64,000 nt of DNA from Ambrosia x helenae. Lineage: Eukaryota > Streptophyta > Magnoliopsida > Asterales > Asteraceae. A model generated the notes under the pieces. That model worked only from the letters and a program-made list of their open reading frames with translations, made no database searches and was not told the origin of the DNA. Below are positions 31,570 through 44,620 of this stretch, piece by piece; positions within the stretch are counted from its first letter, which is position 1, and each line of letters begins with the position of its first letter. The stretch lies in NCBI GenBank assembly GCA_030844895.1, contig CM061232.1, positions 88,787,769 to 88,851,768 of the forward strand. Reading direction: 5' to 3'. The position numbers and the translations under genes were made by a program.

Positions 31570-33160
31570 CATGATTTTTCGGGATCTGTATTGCAGCTTT
31601 GTTATCACACGTGATCATAATGGCTTCAGTTTGAGGGAATCCGATTTCATTTAGGAGTTTGCTTCTGCGCTAGATAGGGCAACAACCTTTTGTTTTTTGC
31701 TCCTCCATGTAACTAGATTTCCTCCTACCAAGGTAAAGTACCCTAAGGTGGACCTTCAATCCCTTTTATCTCCAGCCTAGATTGGTAGAGAACCCCATCT
31801 CCTGCAGTCCCTTTGAGATACATCATAATCATCCATACTATGTCCTTATGAGCAACTTAGGGTTGATGCATAAATTAGCTGGCTACCCCGATTGCATAAG
31901 CAATGTATGGGCAGGAATGTGAGAGGTACATCAGTTTACCCACCAACCATTGATATCTTTCTTTATCTATAAGCTTTGCTTCTTATTCTAAGCAAAGGTT
32001 TTGGTTAGGAATCATCGGAGTATCAACGGCCTTGCAATCGGCTATTCTTACTTCAGTTAAGAGATCAAGGATATATTTCTTTTGACAAATAAAGATCCCA
32101 TACTTTAATCTTAGAACCTCAATTCTAAAAATTACTTGAGTCTTGCTAGGTCTTTCATTTCGAATTCTTTAAACAAATTTGTCTTCAACTGTTTTATTTC
32201 TTCCTCGCCATTTCCTGAAATGATCATGTTATTAACATATATAATTAAGTAGGTTAGAAGTTTACCTCGTCTTTTGAGAAACAGTGTGTGATCGGAGTTG
32301 CTTTGATGAAAGCCATATCTTTTTTATGGCTAAGATAAATCTGCCGAACATGCACGAGGAGATTGTTTAAGCCCATAGAGGGTTTTCTTCAACCGACAGA
32401 CTTCCTGGCTTTTGAAGTCTCTTGTAAATCTTGGAGGGACATCCATGTAAACCTCTTCTTTTAATTCTCCATGGTGGAATGCATTCTTTACATTGAGTTG
32501 GTGAAGAGGCCATTCTTCATTAGCTGCAACAAAAAAATGACACGTATAGTGCCAATTTTAGCTACCGGGGAGAACGTCTCTGAATAGCCTATGCCGTATG
32601 TTTGGGGGTATCAGTTTGCTAGCAACCATGCTATATATCATTTATAGATGCCACCTAGTTTGTGATTGATTGTAAAAACCCAATGGTAACCAACTGGATT
32701 CTTCCATGGAGGAAGGGGTACATTACAAGGGCTTCCATTTCTGTTTCCATTGCATCCATCCAGTTTTTATTTTATTTTAAGGGTTGTTCTACAAAGTTTG
32801 GAAGTTCCTCACTGTACAGGATGGAAGTGAAGGCGTTGGCTTCTCTATATAAGTTTCCATTAGCAATATTTGCCATGGGATATCTAGAGGACCTTGTTTT
32901 CTTCCCTAGAGAATATCGTTTCGGAGGAATTCCTCTGTTGGTTCTAGGTGGAAGTTCATACATGTTGCTTGTCTCTTCCTGTATTGGTTCTTCCTACACA
33001 GTTGGTTTTATAGGACACTCATGATTGTCATAGGTGTTAGTATGGGATTCATTATGTTGAATATCTTCATGTGTTTCAACAGTAAATTGAGTTTCCTCAT
33101 CAAATTGAGAATTAGTTACCTCGGTGATTGGACTAGGAGGATCGTGGCTAGTAAACTATT
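31570..33160 (-). pseudogene. Copia pol relic of a second family
   Basis: Minus-strand pieces in Copia order. A NRGIPPKRYS-type linker is near 32945, the RT N-terminal part lies between about 32800 and 32400, a degraded YVDD box (YVNN) is near 32235, and RNase H has RYQWLVGKLMYLSH near 31970. The end has GGNLVTWRSKKQKV near 31700 followed by a SSAEA-type stretch. Many stops and frame changes are present and no LTRs are seen. It differs from the family at 3251-11096. Confidence 0.82.
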
Positions 33161-34042
33161 CATGTGTATCCAGAAGTGAGGGCCCTGATTCAAATGTTTA
33201 GTAAACTATCCATGCTTATGAGTCTGCTTTATATAGACCAACACATACATTTGTCTTTCACAAACGTATGTGTTACATACGTTTCACAGGCACAAATGTA
33301 TAACTGATACGTTTATGTCAACATACACATGAACACTAAAACCCTAAATTAATAATAGGGGTGTGCAATGGTTGAAAAATCCGACTGAACCAAATACGAA
33401 CCGTTAAATTCAAAATATAAGACTCGGCACCAAACCATTTAAAATCTAGCGGTTCAGTTTTGAACCGGGTTAACTTGTTATTTTGTAATTGGTTCTTGGC
33501 GGAAGCTAAGTTAATTCTAAAAATTAACAATTAAATAAAAGACAACGTTGTAAACTTAAGTTGTGTCATATTTATATTAAGAACCTATGATACATGACTC
33601 GACAAACCAACTAAGGTTGTATATATGATGGTTATGACTTGACTACATATGCAATGATTGATAGTTTAAGATACATATTTTCCCTTTATCGCACTCTTAT
33701 GTTTTATAGAAGTTACATAATTCAAATGAAACTCATAACTCAACAAGTTCATTAGATGTTATACAGTTAATATGGCTTGAACCAATATGCTTTACAAATA
33801 ATAAATCAGGAAATTGAGAATATGAATGGTTGCCTATAGAATACTTGGAAAATCCCAATAGTGGTATTCTTGTGTCTACATTTCTTAAAAATTGCAATCA
33901 AGTCCCCGATTTTCAGCTAAATCTATGTAAAACTATCAAGTAGACCTGAAAATTCACTTATGACACCGATAAGTATAAATATTTATTTACTTATTATTTA
34001 CTAAACACGGATAAACCAAATTTTTAGGTCCAAACTTTCTTA
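33161..34042. other. Intergenic with an AACCGGTT-type repeat
   Basis: 33355-33500 holds GGTT/AACC-rich sequence opening with GGGGTGTGCAATGG, like the repeats at 2890-3075 and 50525-50950. The remainder is AT-rich with no gene seen. Confidence 0.5.
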
Positions 34043-36032
34043 GAGGAAATTACCATTTTAGTCCATGTGGTTTGGACAAATTTGCCACCTTAGTCCAAAT
34101 AGCTTTTTTTTCTTATCTGTGTCCCTGACATTTGTTATTTTTTGCCATTTTCATCATATCCACTAACTAACATTAAGTCATGGGCATTTTGGTCATTTTA
34201 CTTATTTGTTTTGTTTTATATTATATAAAATCCAGCCAATCCCCACACTACGATCTCTCTTTCTAATCTCTCTCTACTCCTTTCTCATGCTCTCTAGTTT
34301 ATCTCTCAGCTGCCACTTCCCACCAACTCCAACACACCAACCGCTCACCTTCCTCCGCCACACACCACAATTACCCTGTCAAAGAACCACTAGTCCACCA
34401 TAACATTTAACATTCACTCTTCCTCACTATCGTCCACATGTTTTCACTATCAACACCCTTTTCGAGTTATGAACCCATCTAACCAGTGGCGGATCCAAAA
34501 TTTTTTTTTACTGGGTTCCTTTTTTTGGCTTGTTACAAGGGTTCGGGTCGGTTTAGGGGTTCGGGTCGGTTCAGGTTTAAACATGTTAAAATTTAACATC
34601 CCTAAAATTGTTCAACCGTAAAATAGACTAGATTCACGCTTTCTATCTATAATATTAAGCTTCTTTCTACCGTGTGCCTGTAGAACAAGAACATCATTCA
34701 ACAATATCCGGAACAAATCCACAATATATGTATGAATAATAGCACAAAATCATACAGATATTTCATAACTAAACTTAAACAAAAAAAACAAGAAACCAAC
34801 ACAAAACAAAGTTATACAACCTTTTCATTCCTACATAGCATAACCCTACGAACTATGAGATTTTGCCCAAATAAAACTTATAACATAGAATCAATATAAA
34901 TGGATGGGTTTTCATGAATACTACAAAATACCAGAATAGATACCTGAGAACATCGTTGCTCATCAACAATAGTTTAGTAATTGTTCCCATTTTAACTAGA
35001 AATATCCAAAGTTATACAAGATTATCACTCCATTCTTGGTTCCAAAATAAATGACTGCGATTAATAATTTTGAATAAGCAACAAAAACAATAGATGATTC
35101 AACTTACCATTCCAGAAGACGATGTACAAAGTGGATTATACGATTAGATTTAGGCAACTTCATCTTGGATAAAATGAATCGATATAAAAAATATATGACG
35201 GTTATGAAAAGATGTAATAGAAAGGAGGCGGAGGGCGGCAGAGGTCCGAAGGAGGAGGAGGAGTGGGTGGAGGTGGAGCTCAAAGGAGGGAGGCGGAAAA
35301 TGTTGTGTGTGTGTGTGTTTTGTTTGAAAGGGTGACGTTGAGGGTTTTGTTTACCCTAGTTTTGAAATTAAAAAAAAACTTTGGAAAGCTACAAATAAAA
35401 CACATGAAACGGGACTCGAGCCTAGAACCTTGTGGATTTTGATGCAGGGACTTTACCACTCAGCTACCTACAACTTTTATCAATGGGTTCCTAAGATAAT
35501 TTTCTTATGGGTTCCTTTTTTTTTTTCTATATACATTAACACTAAAAATTACAAACCGACTGGGTTCCCGGGAACCCACCCGCCATAGCCTAGATCCGCC
35601 CCTGCATCTAACTGGCGGTTTAGAGAGATATAAGTGATGAAATAGATGGATTTGAAACGAATCAACCCATGCTAGCGGCTATCGCCACTGTTGGGTGGTC
35701 ACCGAAAACCCAGATCGCCACCAGTCTTGTAAGAATCTCGCGAAACAGATGGATCTGAACATGTTGGTGGGTGATATAAGAGTTTATGGAATAAGCAGAT
35801 GATAAGGGTTCTCCAAAACCTTAGCCCATTACTAGTTCGTCTTAGACCCGAGACCACCATCGGCCTAAAAACCATCATCTGCAGGTCGGAATCTCTGCTT
35901 CTCTCTCCCTATGAATCCTTCATTCGTTTAACTCTCTCTTTCTCTCTATATATTACTAAATATTTAAATTTACGTGTGTAACAAAGAAGGATTCTATTCT
36001 TGAGCAAAGAGAGGGTCCAGGGAAGTTGATCT

Positions 36033-36070
<38 letters not shown>

Positions 36071-36362
36071 TGTGTGCGCGCGCGCATGCGTATATGAGGG
36101 GTAGGTGATTGGGTTTTATATTTTTTTATTGTTTTTATTAAGATTAAAAAGAGTAAAAATTGTAATTTGAAATTAAAAAACAAATATATAAACCGACAAG
36201 AATATGCCTAACGTAACGTAATATTTTGGATTAAGTTAGTGTATTGGATGAAAATGATAAAAATTTGGAAACGTCATTAACAAATATACGAAGAAAAAAC
36301 TACTTGTACTGAAGTGATAAATCTACCTGAATCACAAGTAATAAAATGACAATTTACTCCCT
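34043..36362. mobile_element. Element with long terminal inverted repeats (MULE-like)
   Basis: 34043-34200 and 36205-36362 are diverged inverted repeats of roughly 150 bp. Left elements such as GGAAATTACCATTTTAGTCC pair with the right end (AAAATGACAATTTACTCC), and several inner blocks correspond in order. The interior is C-rich near 34240-34460 and partly resembles 2340-2570; no transposase is seen. A 9-bp TSD could not be found, so Mutator-like origin is an inference from the long ends. A hAT element is nested inside. (GA)n and (GT)n runs lie at about 36035-36080. Confidence 0.5.
34484..35604. mobile_element. Non-autonomous hAT element
   Basis: 1121 bp. Inverted ends CAGTGGCGGATCC and (minus) CAGGGGCGGATCT, with a perfect 8-bp TSD CATCTAAC at 34476-34483 and 35605-35612, the hAT hallmark. 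No transposase is encoded. A tRNA-like module lies on minus near 35400-35470 (A-box TAGCTGAGTGG, B-box GGCTCGAGTCCC). Confidence 0.9.
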
Positions 36363-37829
36363 CCTTTTTATTTATCTAGTTGCAACTTGCAAGAATTATT
36401 TATTTATTATTACTTGCTTGATTATTTATTATAGATTAAATTTCTTTTTGAGTCACTGTGTTATGGTGGTTTTAACTATTTGAGTTCAAAGTTTTCAGTT
36501 TTAACATTTAGCATACCTATGTTTTAATTCTGTAACAGTCTGAGTCCAATTTTGTAACGTTGTTAATCAAGTCAGTTAAAGATAAGGGTATTTCAGTCAT
36601 TTTGCACCTAGGTACAACTCTCTAATGCACATGGTGTCACACCCTCAAAATCCACTTGCGGAGTTTTACCGCGAGGCGCATGACAAACCAGGATCCAAAC
36701 CAACGATCACAATAAACAAGTCTAAATGTATATAAATGCAATTTCAACACAAAGTTTAAAATCCCGTTTACAGCGGAAGCTTATTCAAAACAGTATCTCA
36801 AAAATGAAACAATAGTTCAACGTTTATAAGACCATGCAACCTAGTTAGACGCCGTGCAGACGCGTGCGCCCTAGTCCAGTCGTGCTACCTTAGCGACCTG
36901 AGAAAACATGTAAAAGTTTACGTCAGCACAAAAATGCTGGTGAGTTTACAGGTTTTGTATCCAAGTACCAAGTCAACCTGTCCATACTATAACAAATCGA
37001 AAACCAGTATACGCTAGCTAGGCGTACGTTTTGTTACTACCACGATTGGAAAACCATTACTAACTCGAATACCAGATGTTGTGCCCGAAAAGTACCAGTT
37101 GTTCCTGTTGTTCCTGTTTGAGACAATATGCACTCGCCCGGCCCTCCAAGCCGACGAGCGGGGTTGGTCACTCCCAATAGCGCTATTCACATTTCCCCGT
37201 TGTGCAAACCCGCACATTCATGGTTCCCCCCGGGACTTCCAAAGATCGTGTAGTACACAATAAAAACCCATAGTATGACAGTAGTTACCAAATAATCGTT
37301 TTAACACATGTTTTCTCCCCCGAAAGTATAAAACCAGTTTAAAAGAGGGGCCGTAAACTCACCTTAAGTTGCGTTACTCCTTAACCCGAGTAAACTCAGC
37401 TGCTATGCTAGTCCCGTAAGCGGCGACCTAACATATGACAGTTACAAGTACTTAGACTAATAACCCGCAGGTTAATTAGTCCCTAAATGTCCAGACCATA
37501 ACCAAGTTCGTTTGAAAACACCGTGACTGTTTAACTGACCCAAAGTACAAGACTCGACATCCCATTGGTGACCCGAGACTCCCCGTGTTATGTTTACGCT
37601 CTAAAACATACAATAACGCAATCACACTTAACATACGTTAACGCACAACAAGTTATAGCACATAGTTCACGTATCACCGAATTACATCCAAACATATGTT
37701 ACCAAGTTATTATATATGTTACGAGGTTCCTAGCATGTCACTACATGTCAAATCGGGTCTCGGAATGCTAATTTACACTTACAGCAGCAGTACACACGAT
37801 TAGGAAGCGTAAACTAGCATTTAGGATTG

Positions 37830-38075
37830 ATTGCATATAAAAACTAGCAATTAGGGCTAATTGCATGTAAAAAACTAGCAATTAGGGCTGATTGCATGTA
37901 AAAACTAGCAATTAGGGCTAATTGCATGTAAAAACTAGCAATTAGGGCTAATCGCCCCTAAGGTCACACGAGTAGGCCTAATCGCATGAGTTATAGGCGA
38001 TTAGCACCCTACTCGCCTATAACATAGGCGATTAGCACCCTACTCGCCTATAACATAGGCGATTAGCAAGGCTAC
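37830..38075. repeat. Tandem repeats inside the Tekay-2 LTR
   Basis: About four copies of a 30-bp unit containing AAAACTAGCAATTAGGGC, followed by three 31-bp copies of ATAGGCGATTAGCACCCTAC-type sequence. The array is repeated at about 48180-48425 in the other LTR, with one fewer A in one unit. Confidence 0.85.
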
Positions 38076-38697
38076 TCGCCTGTAACCTTGCTGCTCCGGT
38101 TTTTCGCGCGTTTAACGCTCCAAATCAGATCCAGAACGTGTGTAACCACCCAATATCATCCCAAACACTATCCTAAACATGTTTCAACCAAAACCCTTCG
38201 TTTTGCCTCGTATTATCAGCCCTGCATGCAATCACGTAATCCAAACACCATTCACATAGCATGCAATCATCATACTAACATGCATAACAATAACCCTAAG
38301 AATCAATTACTCAGATATTATCATCATAACATTAATATTATTCTGATTTAACCTAATAACATGTTAATCCATCATTATGAATCATAAAAACCCTAGCTTT
38401 CTAATCATAAACACCCATAACACATGTATACTAGTTAGAATCCGATTAACAACCCTTATTAATGATTTTCAGAAAGCTTTTTCGTTTTAGAACAGGTCTG
38501 GACCATTAGGGATTGATTAAAAACGTTTATAAAGATTCATGGATGGAAACCAAACCTTAGAATTGTGAAAGAATGAAGGATTATGCTTGAATCCTTGTGT
38601 TTTGATCAAAAATCGCGTTCCAGAGGTTGTGTGTGTGTTGGGGCAGGTTATGGGACGACTAGGGTTTGTATAATGAAGTTTATGAGGTCAAGTATGG

Positions 38698-38705
38698 TAT
38701 TTATA
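38698..38705 (-). promoter_or_regulatory. TATA box of the Tekay-2 LTR
   Basis: TATAAATA on minus in the context CGACTATAAATACC, about 580 bp into the LTR in element orientation. The 5' LTR copy is at 49048-49055. Confidence 0.65.
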
Positions 38706-38729
38706 GTCGTTTTTAGTCGTCCAGCACGT

Positions 38730-38910
38730 AACTAGCGATTATGCAGCCCTTACACGCGATTAGGGAGGCTAATCGCATGAATGTTCACACGATTAGGCCT
38801 AATCGCCCCTTCCATCACACGAGTAGGCTTCTACTCGCCCCAATGGTTGCCTACTCGCCTCCCCTATGGGCGATTAGGCTTCCTAATCGCCTATAGGGGT
38901 TAGTTTCGTG
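38730..38910. promoter_or_regulatory. Cluster of inverted GCGATTAG-type dyads upstream of the TATA box
   Basis: Successive short dyads: GCGATTAG-GGAGG-CTAATCGC, CGATTAGGCCTAATCG, GAGTAGGCTTCTACTC and GCGATTAGGCTTCCTAATCGC. They lie about 30-205 bp upstream of the TATA box in element orientation. The same cluster is at about 49080-49260 in the 5' LTR. It resembles a multi-site binding platform for a dimeric regulator; this is inference. Confidence 0.55.
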
Positions 38911-39282
38911 TGTTTTGCGCGTTAAACCCCGTTTTAACATATGTTAACACATATTAACGTACCAACAAGTCACATAATGATTGTAAACACATAACACAAG
39001 TAAATACACATATTCACACTCGTTCACCAATTCCCGGGACTCGAGACTCGTATGTTCCGTATGCCCTGACGATTCTACAAATCGTCACCGTTTGTACACT
39101 TGGTTAAGGACCGACATCTAATGAACCTCTAGACCAACATCCAATGATCCTCTAGACTAAACCGATAGTTCCCGAACCATAACCCGACTTAACTAACCCA
39201 GTTAAGTACAATATACGCGTGACTCGCTAAGGTAGACTTTCATCTAGACAACGTTGTTAACCAGAATTTGCCGGGTGTCACA

Positions 39283-39300
39283 TCATCCCCACGTTAAAAG
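39283..39300 (-). other. Polypurine tract of Tekay-2
   Basis: On minus, AACGTGGGGATGA abuts the 3' LTR. Confidence 0.75.
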
Positions 39301-39440
39301 AATTTTCGTCCCGAAAATTGCACAAGTACCAAAAGAACAAAAGAAATAACGAAGGAAATAAACAAAAGATAGAAACCAAAAGAGAGATTTACCCTAGTTG
39401 TCACATCATCCTCACGTTAAAAGGAATCTCACCCCGAGAT

Positions 39441-42400
39441 TCATTCAGCTGCAGAAGAGACATGTCTCGACTCGAACGCTTCCTTAGGAAAAAGATGAGG
39501 ATACTTAGACTTCATCTGATCCTCCCGTTCCCACGTGTACTCCGGTCCCCGGTTCGAGTTCCACCGAACCTTAACGATACGAATCTTGCTGTGACGTAGG
39601 CTGCGAATCTTGTAATCAAGGATCTCCACAGGTTCTTCCACAAACCGAAGACGATCATCAACCTTGATCTCTTCCAGTGGAACAATGAGAGACTCGTCAG
39701 CCAGACACTTCTTCAAGTTTGACACGTGGAAGACGTTATGTACGTTACCGAGCTCCGTCGGTAAATCAAGACGATATGCCACTGGTCCAATCCGTTCCAG
39801 GATCGTAAATGGACCGACATACCGCGGATTTAGTTTGCCACGCTTCCCAAAGCGTATGACGCCCTTCCACGGTGAGACTTTTTGAAGTACTTTGTCATTG
39901 ACTTGGAACTCCAATGGTTTGCGACGCTGATCGGCATAACTCTTTTGCCGGTCCCGTGCCGCTGCCAACCGATTACGAATCTGTACGATCTTTTCCGAAG
40001 TTTCGTACACTAGTTCAGGCCCATTGAGTTGACTCTCACCCACTTCAGCCCAACAAAGAGGAGAACGGCATTTCCGTCCGTATAGTGCCTCGAACGGAGC
40101 CGCCTTGATGCTCGTGTGATAACTGTTATTGTACGAGAATTCTACTAACGGTAGATGAGCTTCCCAACCCTTGCCAAAATCGATCACACATGCCCGCAGC
40201 ATATCTTCTAAAGTTTGAATCGTACGCTCACTCTGACCGTCAGTCTGTGGATGATAAGCTGTACTCATGTCTAGTTGGGTACCCAAAGCCTTGTGCAAAG
40301 ACTTCCAGAAGTGAGAAGTAAAATGGGAGTCACGATCCGAAATAATAGAAACCGGCACCCCGTGCTTAGAAACAACTTCCTTCAAATAGAGACGAGCCAA
40401 ACGATCCATGGTGTCGGTCTCCTTAATAGCAAGAAAATGGGCTGATTTCGTCAACCGATCGACAATCACCCATATCTTGTCATTCCCGCTTGGTGATTTA
40501 GGAAGTTGTGTGACAAAATCCATAGTAATCCGTTCCCATTTCCATTCCGGAATTTCAGGTTGTTGCAAGAGACCCGACGGTTTCTGGTATTCCACCTTGA
40601 CCTTAGCACAGGTCAAACATTTGCTCACGTATGAGGCTATGTCCGACCTCATGTTTGGCCACCAGTAAAGCACCTTCAGATCTTGGTACATCTTATCCGA
40701 ACCAGGATGAATAGAATACCGGGACTTATGAGCCTCATCAAAGACAAGCTCCCGTAGTCCCCCGAATAAAGGAACCCATATGCGTTCTGCGAAGTAGTGC
40801 AGGCCATCAGGCCTTCGCTCGAGGTGCTTGTCGGCACCGTGCATAGTTTCAGCTTTAAGGTTTTCCTCCTTCAAAGCTTCTAACTGGGCAGAACGGAGTT
40901 GATCAGGTAGGGATGAATGAATGGTGAGCTGCAACGCCCGAACGCGACGAGGTTTAGTTGATTCCTTCCTGCTCAAGGCGTCTGCTACAACATTCGCCTT
41001 GCCAGGATGGTACTTTATGGCACAATCATAGTCGTTCAAAAGTTCAATCCAACGACGCTGCCGTATGTTCAAATGTTGTTGGTCGAAAATATGTTGGAGA
41101 CTCTTGTGATCGGTGTAGATGGTGCATTTGGTACCGTACAAGTAATGTCTCCAAATTTTCAACGCGAAAACCACCGCACCCAACTCCAAGTCATGAGTGG
41201 TGTAGTTCTTCTCGTGCACCTTGAGTTGACGAGAAGCATACGCAATTACCTTCTCGCGTTGCATCAACACGCAACCGAGACCATGAATAGAAGCATCACA
41301 GTAAACAACGAAATCATCAGGGCCTTCAGGTAAGGACAAAATAGGAGCAGAACACAGTTTGGACTTTAGTTCCTCAAACCCTGACTCTTGTGGTTCACCC
41401 CAGTCGAATTTCCTATCCTTCTGAGTGAGAGTGGTCAGGGGTTGAGCGATTTTCGAGAACCCCTGAATGAAACGACGATAGTAGCCCGCAAGGCCTAGGA
41501 ATTGCCGCACCTCAGTTGGCGTCTTTGGTGCTCCCCAGTCCTTGATCGCTTCGATCTTAGCTGGATTGACATGAATCCCTAGTTCATTAACCACATGTCC
41601 TAGGAATTGAACTTCGCGTAACCAAAAGTCACACTTTGAGAACTTGGCGTAAAGTTGTTCTCGTCGCAAGAGTTCCAAAACTAACCGCAGATGTTCCTCG
41701 TGTTCGGTCTTGTTCTTAGAGTAGATCAGAATGTCATCAATAAACACAATGACGAACTTGTCAAGATATGGTTTGCAAACGCGGTTCATCAAATCCATGA
41801 AAACCGCCGGTGCGTTCGTAAGACCGAAAGGCATGACCAAGAATTCGAAATGGCCATAACGTGTTCGAAAGGCAGTCTTGGCAACGTCAGCCTCCCTGAC
41901 GCGCAGCTGGTGATAACCGGACCTCAAGTCGATCTTGGAATAATAACTAGAACCCTGGAGCTGGTCGAATAGATCATCAATACGTGGAAGAGGATAACGG
42001 TTCTTGACGGTCAATTTGTTCAGTTCTCTGTAGTCCACACACAATCGAAAACTTCCATCCTTCTTCTTAACAAATAGAATCGGGGCTCCCCAAGGGGAAG
42101 AACTTGGCCGGATGAAACCCTTGTCCAAGAGTTCCTGTAACTGACTAGACAATTCCTGCATCTCGGGGGGTGCAAGACGGTAGGGGGCCCGAGCAATAGG
42201 AGCAGCCCCTGGTACAAGATCAATATCGAACTCGACTTGACGATGAGGAGGAAGACCAGATAAATCATCGGGAAAAACATCAGGAAACTCGCGTACCACC
42301 GGAATGTCGTCGATCTTCTTCTCATCAACAGAGGAAACAGATAAAAGTGCCAAAACGGCTGGATAACCCTTTCGAAGACACTTAAGGGCTTTCATGCTAG

Positions 42401-44082
42401 AGATGATGTTTAACGGAACACCACCCTTGATACCGTACACAGAAAGGAATTCTCCATCAGGGAGAGGAATCCGAATAACCTTATCGTAACAGACAATCTC
42501 CGCGCGATACAAAGATAACCAATCCATTCCTACCACAACGTCAAAACTACCCAATGGTACCGGCATAAGGTCGATGGGGAACGATAAACCCGACAACTCT
42601 AATTGACACTCCCGAAGGATACTAGTAGCTTCAATCGTTTTCCCGTCAGCCAACTCAATAATATACTTGGTCTCTAATGGTACGGGCACTACATCTAGCA
42701 GTCTACTAACATCCATGGATACAAAACTCTTGTCGGCACCAGAATCAAATAACACACTAACAGAACGATTATTGAGAAGAAACGTACCGGTGACTGTGTC
42801 AGGGTCCTGTCTAGCCTCAGCGGCTCCAATGACGAAGGCACGTGCATTTCTGCCGCCGCCCCCGTTGTTCCCATTACCGTTGTTTCCACCCTGCTTCAAT
42901 TTTGGGCAATCCTTCTTGTAATGCCCAGTGTCACCACAGTTGTAGCATCCTTGTTTTCCTGTAGTCCCCTGAGTAGTCGGAGCTGAGTTAGTAGTCGGGG
43001 CCTGGGTCGATGGAAGTGTAGCCCGACAATCTTTAGCATAATGTCCAGTTCGCTGGCAGCGGTGACAACGGTTACTGTCGCAGTTCCCTTGATGATGGCG
43101 TCCACACTTGTTGCATTTGGGCAGTTTTCCCGCATAACCACCCTGCTTGTTACCCGAAGAAGAAGAACCCCCATTATCAAACTTCTTACCCTGCTGTGTT
43201 GGCCCAAATCCCTTCCCGTCATTTTCCCACTTGCGCTTGTTGTTCTCTGGGTCCTTAACAGTTGAACCCTTCGCAGGCAAAATACCCTCATTCACCTTTA
43301 AGTTGGTCATCCTATGAGCCGATCGAACCACCTCTGCGTACGTAGGATGATTTCCTGCAGCCACTAACCCTGCAATTTCCGGTACTAACCCCGAGACATA
43401 GTGTTCAATCCTACGGTATTCTGGCACATGCAGATCGGGACACAGCACTGCCAACTCATTCCGCCTCACAGTATACTTCTCAATTTCCGACCCAGTCATC
43501 TTGAGGTTCCACACCTCGTGCTCCAGCTTCTGTACCTCTTCTCTCGGACAGTATTCACGCTTCAACAGTTGCACGAAATTCTCCCATGGCATAGCATATG
43601 CCTCCCCAATACCCATATTCTGGGTGATGCCATTCCACCAAGTCAATGCCACATCCTGGAATAACGCAGCAGCATACTTAACCCGATCTTCTGGGAGACA
43701 GTTACACATCAGAAATACTGACTCCACTTTCTCCAGCCACCTAAGCAAACTCACCGCACCCTCAGTGCCAGAGAATTCCTGGGGCTTACAGTCCCGGAAC
43801 ATCTTGTAGGTGCACATGGGTGGGGGTGGGTTAACAGGACCACCTGAAATGAAACGTATGAAAAACCACGAAGAATGTAAACAAGGTTCACCAATGAGGC
43901 AAAGAAAATGGATAAATCAACTTACCACCACCGTTGTGCCCTAACTGAAAGGCAGCTTGGAGTAAGTTGTTCAGATCAGCCTGCGATAGGTTAATACCTC
44001 CACCACGACCACCAGCACCACCGCGACCACCACCACGTCCACCATCGCGACCACCTCCACGTCCTCCTCGTACTCCAGACAT
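39441..44082 (-). CDS. Tekay-2 gag-pol polyprotein, with a predicted gag intron
   Basis: Exon 1 is 44082-43926 and exon 2 is 43843-39441. Removing the 82-bp intron 43844-43925 (GTAAG...TTTCAG on minus) gives 4560 bases in frame, or 1519 residues, close to Tekay-1 (1521). Exon 1 encodes an RGG/GGR-rich N-terminus (GGRDGGRGGGRGG), which could bind RNA. Then come gag, two CCHC-type knuckles (CHRCQRTGHYAKDC, CYNCGDTGHYKKDC), protease at about 415 (LFDSGADKSFVS), RT with VFIDDILIYS near 750, RNase H, integrase with zinc part and HPQTDGQSER, and a chromodomain-like tail (KVRWNSNRGPEYTWERED). Without splicing, the first frame stops after 64 codons. The 1458-codon exon 2 frame has no defects. The intron is inferred from sequence only. 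Confidence 0.93.
43844..43925 (-). other. Predicted intron in Tekay-2 gag
   Basis: Donor GGTG|GTAAGTTGAT and acceptor TTTCATTTCAG|GTGG on minus, 82 bp, T-rich before the acceptor. Splicing keeps the frame from the RGG-rich exon to the gag core. Confidence 0.7.
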
Positions 44083-44620
44083 GATTCTGGCAGAAAGGAC
44101 GAGGAAATTTAGTTTCGCAGTTAAAGATAACGACTAATGTTCACAAGATCAAAGCTAGATCCAATCCAGGACTATCCCCTCAAACCCAGAGCTCACTAGG
44201 GCTTCCATGCATTTCGGTTTATGATTTTGTGTGCACCCAAAATGATAAACCGCTCTACATGGTCCTCCAAGTGTTCTCCTAGTTCAAAGTTCAAATCACC
44301 GAACATAGACTCTTAGCTACACACCGTAATACTACGGTAGTTTATGGCAAGTGTTTCTATTGGAGTACGAAAGGGAGATGTCCGAGCCTTGGACAAATCT
44401 CAAGAGCACACGAGTTACTCCAATAGACTACCCCGCCTAGAAAACAAGTAACTCAACCTAAGATAGAACGGATGATGTAACGTAGAAAGACCAACGATTT
44501 TGAGACACCCCGACAAGACCATATGTAAACCACTATAACGTTTAGTACCATGTGATCGTCTAGTGTGTGCGACTCGGCTATAGACTAGACTCTACATGCA
44601 GTCCTAGTTCACTATAACCA
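44083..44620 (-). other. Tekay-2 leader between primer-binding site and gag
   Basis: About 540 bp with no long frame and no recognised element; presumably holds dimerisation and packaging signals. Confidence 0.5.

Larger units (their letters stand above)
36635..39282 (-). repeat. 3' LTR of Tekay-2
   Basis: 2648 bp, TGTCACACCC to GGGTGTCACA on plus. It contains a 30-bp tandem array (37830-37960), GCGATTAG/CTACTCGC repeats (37960-38075), a TATA box on minus and a dyad cluster (38730-38910). Short ORFs at 37014-37263 recur in the other LTR and carry no domain. Confidence 0.94.

Noticed and set aside
37014..37263. Short ORFs on both strands, repeated at 45019-45268
   Set aside because: They are duplicates within the Tekay-2 LTRs, with no recognisable protein.
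37830..38075. CRISPR-like array
   Set aside because: The units are contiguous tandem repeats without unique spacers, in a plant LTR.
39664..43809. Many plus-strand ORFs opposite Tekay-2 gag-pol
   Set aside because: They are shadows of the long minus-strand frame, with no domains of their own.
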